NCBI RefSeq assembly: GCF_020859565.1
Contig: NZ_JAJHUO010000013.1
Span: 194,663 to 258,662, forward strand
Direction of reading: 5' to 3'
Origin: Saccharothrix luteola
GTDB lineage: Bacteria > Actinomycetota > Actinomycetes > Mycobacteriales > Pseudonocardiaceae
Length of the DNA: 64,000 nt
Positions 61,701 to 64,000 of the stretch are shown here, one piece after another; positions within the stretch are counted from its first letter, which is position 1; each line of letters starts with the position of its first letter. The notes under the pieces were generated by a model. The model was not told the DNA's origin, did not search any database, and saw only the letters and a program-made list of their open reading frames with translations. Position numbers and translations under genes: made by a program.

Positions 61701-62666
61701 TCAGCCGAGCGGTCGCTCAGGGTAGCCGAACTCCACCGCGCTCACGTCGTCCAGCGCCGCCCGGATCGCCGGCGGCAACGTCAGCTCCTCCGCCGCCAAC
61801 GACCCCAGCAGCTGGGCGGTGTCCCGCGCCCCCACCACCGGCGCCACCACGCCCGGCCGGTCGCGGACCCACGCCAGCGCCACGCACAGCGCGCTCGTGC
61901 CCAGCCCGTCCGCCGCCGTCGCCACCGCCTGCACGATCCGCGCCGCCCGCTCCGTGCGGTGCTGCTCCACGTACCCGGCGAAGTGCGCCGACGCGCCCCG
62001 CGAGTCCGACGGCGTGCCGTTGCGGTACTTGCCGGTCAGCACGCCCCGCCCCAACGGCGCCCACGGCAGCAGGCCGACACCGTGGTGCTGCGCCGCCGGC
62101 GCCACCTCGCGCTCCACGCCCCGCTCCAGCAGCGAGTACTCCACCTGCGTCGACACCAGCGGCGTGTGCCCCGGCAGCGCCGCCGCCGTGCCCAGCTGCC
62201 AGCCCGAGTAGTTCGACACGCCCGCGTAGCGGACCCGGCCCGACGCCACCGCCGCGTCCAGCGCCGAGAGCGTCTCCTCCAGCGGCACGTTCGGGTCCCA
62301 CGCGTGCAGCTGCCACAGGTCGATGTGCTCCACGCCCAACCGGCGCAGCGACCCGTCCAACGCGTGCAGCAGGGCGCCGCGCGACGCGCCGCCGCCGAAC
62401 GGGCCGTCGTTGCGCCGCGCCACCGCCTTCGTCGCGATCACCACCTCCTCCCGCGGCACGACCTCGCCCAGCAGGCCGCCCAGGATCCGCTCGCTCTCGC
62501 CCTCCACGTACACGTCGGCGGTGTCCACCAGCGTGCCGCCCGCCTCGGTGAAGGCGAGCAGCTGGGTGGCCGCCTCGTCCGCGTCGGTGTCCCGGCCCCA
62601 GGTCATCGTGCCAAGGGCCATCCGGGAGACCCGCAGTCCGCTGCGCCCGAGGTATCGCTGTTCCAC
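61701..62666 (-). CDS. Aldo/keto reductase
   Basis: GTG 62666 starts a 321-aa protein: 'RYLGRSGLRVSRMALGTMTWG', catalytic Asp and Tyr in 'LVDTADVYVEGESERILG', Lys in 'VVIATKAV', His in 'IDLWQLHAWDPNVP', and 'VSTQVEYSLLERGVEREV'. It matches the AKR superfamily, voltage-gated potassium-channel-beta-like group. NADPH-dependent carbonyl reduction is expected. No ribosome site precedes the start, and a TAGGCT box lies about ten bases upstream, so the mRNA may be leaderless. Confidence 0.92.
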   Translation of the reverse strand: MEQRYLGRSGLRVSRMALGTMTWGRDTDADEAATQLLAFTEAGGTLVDTADVYVEGESERILGGLLGEVVPREEVVIATKAVARRNDGPFGGGASRGALLHALDGSLRRLGVEHIDLWQLHAWDPNVPLEETLSALDAAVASGRVRYAGVSNYSGWQLGTAAALPGHTPLVSTQVEYSLLERGVEREVAPAAQHHGVGLLPWAPLGRGVLTGKYRNGTPSDSRGASAHFAGYVEQHRTERAARIVQAVATAADGLGTSALCVALAWVRDRPGVVAPVVGARDTAQLLGSLAAEELTLPPAIRAALDDVSAVEFGYPERPLG

Positions 62667-62806
62667 GCGGGGGAGCCTAAAGGGTGATCGACATTCCGGC
62701 GGCCCGTGGCACGCGCCTGTCAAGGCCGAATCACGTCACGATCCGGGACGCGCCGGCCGGGGTGTCGCCTGGCCAACCAGGTTACCGACCGGTAGGGTCA
62801 CGGTTC

Positions 62807-63856
62807 GTGCGACTGGGACTGAACCTCGGGTACTGGGGCGCGGGCAACGACGCCGCGAACCTCGAACTGGCAAGGGTTGCCGACCGGCTGGGCTACTCGG
62901 TGGTGTGGGCCGCCGAGGCCTACGGCTCCGACGCGCCCACGGTCCTGGCGTGGGTGGCCGCGCAGACCGAGCGCGTCGACGTGGGCAGCGCGATCCTGCA
63001 GATCCCCGCGCGGACGCCGGCGATGACCGCGATGACCGCCGCCACCCTGGACTCCCTGTCCGGCGGCCGGTTCCGGCTGGGCCTCGGCGTGTCCGGGCCG
63101 CAGGTGTCGGAGGGCTGGCACGGCGTGCGGTTCGACAAGCCCCTGGGCCGCACCCGGGAGTACGTCGACATCGTCAACACCGCCCTGCGCCGCGAGCGGC
63201 TGAGCTACGACGGCGAGCACTACACGCTGCCGCTGCCCGACGGCCCCGGCAAGGCCATCAAGCTGACCGTGCACCCCGTGCGCGAGCACATCCCGGTCTA
63301 CCTGGCCGCGGTCGGCCCGAAGAACGTCGAGCTGGCCGGCGAGATCGCCGACGGCTGGCTCGCGCTGTTCCTCTCGCCCGAGCACTCCGCCGACGCGCTG
63401 GCCTCGCTCAAGGCCGGCCGCGCCAAGGCGGGCAAGACCCTCGACGGCTACGACATCGCCGCCACCGTGCCGATGGTCGTCGGCGAGGACTGGCGCGCCT
63501 GCGCCGACCGGATCCGGCCCTACGCCGCGCTCTACGTCGGCGGCATGGGCAGCCGGCAGAAGAACTTCTACAACGACAACGCCGCGCGCATGGGCTTCGC
63601 CGCCGAGGCCGCCGAGGTCCAGGACCGCTACCTCGCCCGCGACTACGACGGCGCCATGGCCGCGCTGCCGCTCGGCTTCCTCGACGGCACGTCCCTGCTC
63701 GGCACCAAGGAGCGCATCGCCGACAAGATGCGCGCCTACGCCGAAGCGGGGGTCACCACGCTCACCCTTTCGCCCATGCTGCAAGATCTCGAGCAGGGGA
63801 TCGCCGCGCTCCGCACGGCGACCGAAGCTCTGGATCTGGCAGGAGTGGGTAGTTGA
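62807..63856 (+). CDS. LLM-class F420-dependent oxidoreductase
   Basis: GTG 62807 starts a 349-aa protein with the luciferase-like TIM barrel: 'RLGLNLGYWGAGNDAANLELARVADRLGYSVVWAAEAYGSDAP', 'TERVDVGSAILQIPARTPAMTAMTAATLDSLSGGRFRLGLGVSGP' and 'VYLAAVGPKNVELAGEIADGWL'. These segments are typical of F420-dependent family members. A TAGGGT box eight bases before the GTG suggests leaderless transcription. The gene is coupled to uppP by a TTGA overlap. It is 53 kb from the luxE/luxC-like genes and is not a light-producing luciferase subunit. Confidence 0.92.
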   Translation: MRLGLNLGYWGAGNDAANLELARVADRLGYSVVWAAEAYGSDAPTVLAWVAAQTERVDVGSAILQIPARTPAMTAMTAATLDSLSGGRFRLGLGVSGPQVSEGWHGVRFDKPLGRTREYVDIVNTALRRERLSYDGEHYTLPLPDGPGKAIKLTVHPVREHIPVYLAAVGPKNVELAGEIADGWLALFLSPEHSADALASLKAGRAKAGKTLDGYDIAATVPMVVGEDWRACADRIRPYAALYVGGMGSRQKNFYNDNAARMGFAAEAAEVQDRYLARDYDGAMAALPLGFLDGTSLLGTKERIADKMRAYAEAGVTTLTLSPMLQDLEQGIAALRTATEALDLAGVGS

Positions 63857-64000
63857 GCTGGTTGCAGGCCCTCGTCCTAGGACTCGTCCAAGGACTCACG
63901 GAATTCCTGCCCATTTCCTCGTCGGCGCACGTGAGGATCGTCTCCACGCTGTTCTTCGGCAACGACGCGGGCGCGTCGTTCACCGCCGTGATCCAGCTGG
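63853..64000 (+). CDS. uppP: Undecaprenyl-diphosphatase (partial, runs off the window)
   Basis: TTG 63853 overlaps the stop of the LLM gene. The 49 visible codons read 'LSWLQALVLGLVQGLTEFLPISSSAHVRI..', the highly conserved N-terminus of UppP/BacA with the GLTEFLPISSSAH motif. The enzyme removes a phosphate from undecaprenyl diphosphate for peptidoglycan lipid recycling and confers bacitracin tolerance. The rest lies beyond the window. Confidence 0.95.
   Translation, partial: MSWLQALVLGLVQGLTEFLPISSSAHVRIVSTLFFGNDAGASFTAVIQL

Noticed and set aside
62807..63856. LLM oxidoreductase as the missing luciferase for the LuxE/LuxC pair
   Set aside because: It is a single F420-type LLM protein 53 kb away, coupled to uppP, without LuxA/LuxB features.

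Overview
The window is high-GC DNA with actinobacterial gene content: many GTG and TTG starts, ATGA/GTGA stop-start overlaps, an AfsR/SARP-type regulator, DrrAB-type exporters, a UvrA-like self-resistance protein with its TetR repressor, a DUF5703 protein, an F420-type LLM oxidoreductase and a surface protein with a LAxTG sortase-E motif. A filamentous actinomycete of the Pseudonocardiales (Saccharothrix/Actinosynnema/Lentzea type) fits best, but that placement is inference.

Layout. 1-4.2 kb: C-terminal part of an AfsR-like regulator, a gene-poor stretch, and a secreted HExxH peptidase with a ricin-like tail. 4.4-12.6 kb: a specialised-metabolism cassette. A DrrAB-type ABC exporter diverges from luxE-like, luxC-like and O-methyltransferase genes, an MFS exporter and a nucleotidyltransferase-like gene. 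The divergent region carries five helically phased CGTGTC-type repeats. 12.7-19.3 kb: a small membrane protein, then a leftward vitamin-uptake locus. A cobalamin-riboswitch-like leader is followed by a sortase-anchored alpha-barrel protein, a DUF4430 (transcobalamin-C-like) protein, EcfT, a fused EcfAA ATPase and an ECF S component. 19.4-23.2 kb: a P450, a nested inverted-repeat element, a DMT permease and a subtilase. 23.2-36.0 kb: a FAAL-loaded single-module type I PKS (ACP-KS-AT-DH-KR-ACP-carrier-like-TE), its divergent fatty-acyl-AMP ligase, an antigen-85-like secreted acyltransferase, an MFS exporter and a rifampin-phosphotransferase-like enzyme. 36.0-43.9 kb: a 1499-aa TPR protein, a CBM2 secreted protein under a CebR-like operator, and a second subtilase. 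44-51.6 kb: uvrA-like/tetR pair, HemK-like methyltransferase, and a three-gene FAD-monooxygenase / DHOD-like membrane hybrid / TetR operon with paired operators. 51.6-64 kb: GNAT-DinB fusion with an AlkZ-like protein, PadR, a SNF2/SWIM pair, a methyltransferase, DUF5703 plus beta-propeller lipoprotein, an HExxH peptidase, an aldo/keto reductase, an LLM oxidoreductase and the start of uppP.

The most striking system is the cobalamin locus. The two domains of animal intrinsic factor/transcobalamin appear here as two separately encoded, surface-anchored proteins in one riboswitch-controlled operon with an ECF importer. Second is the mycolate-like logic of FAAL, N-terminal-ACP PKS with thioesterase, and antigen-85-like acyltransferase. 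Third is the LuxE/LuxC carboxylate-reducing cassette without any luciferase genes nearby. No rRNA, intact tRNA, insertion sequence or CRISPR array was seen.
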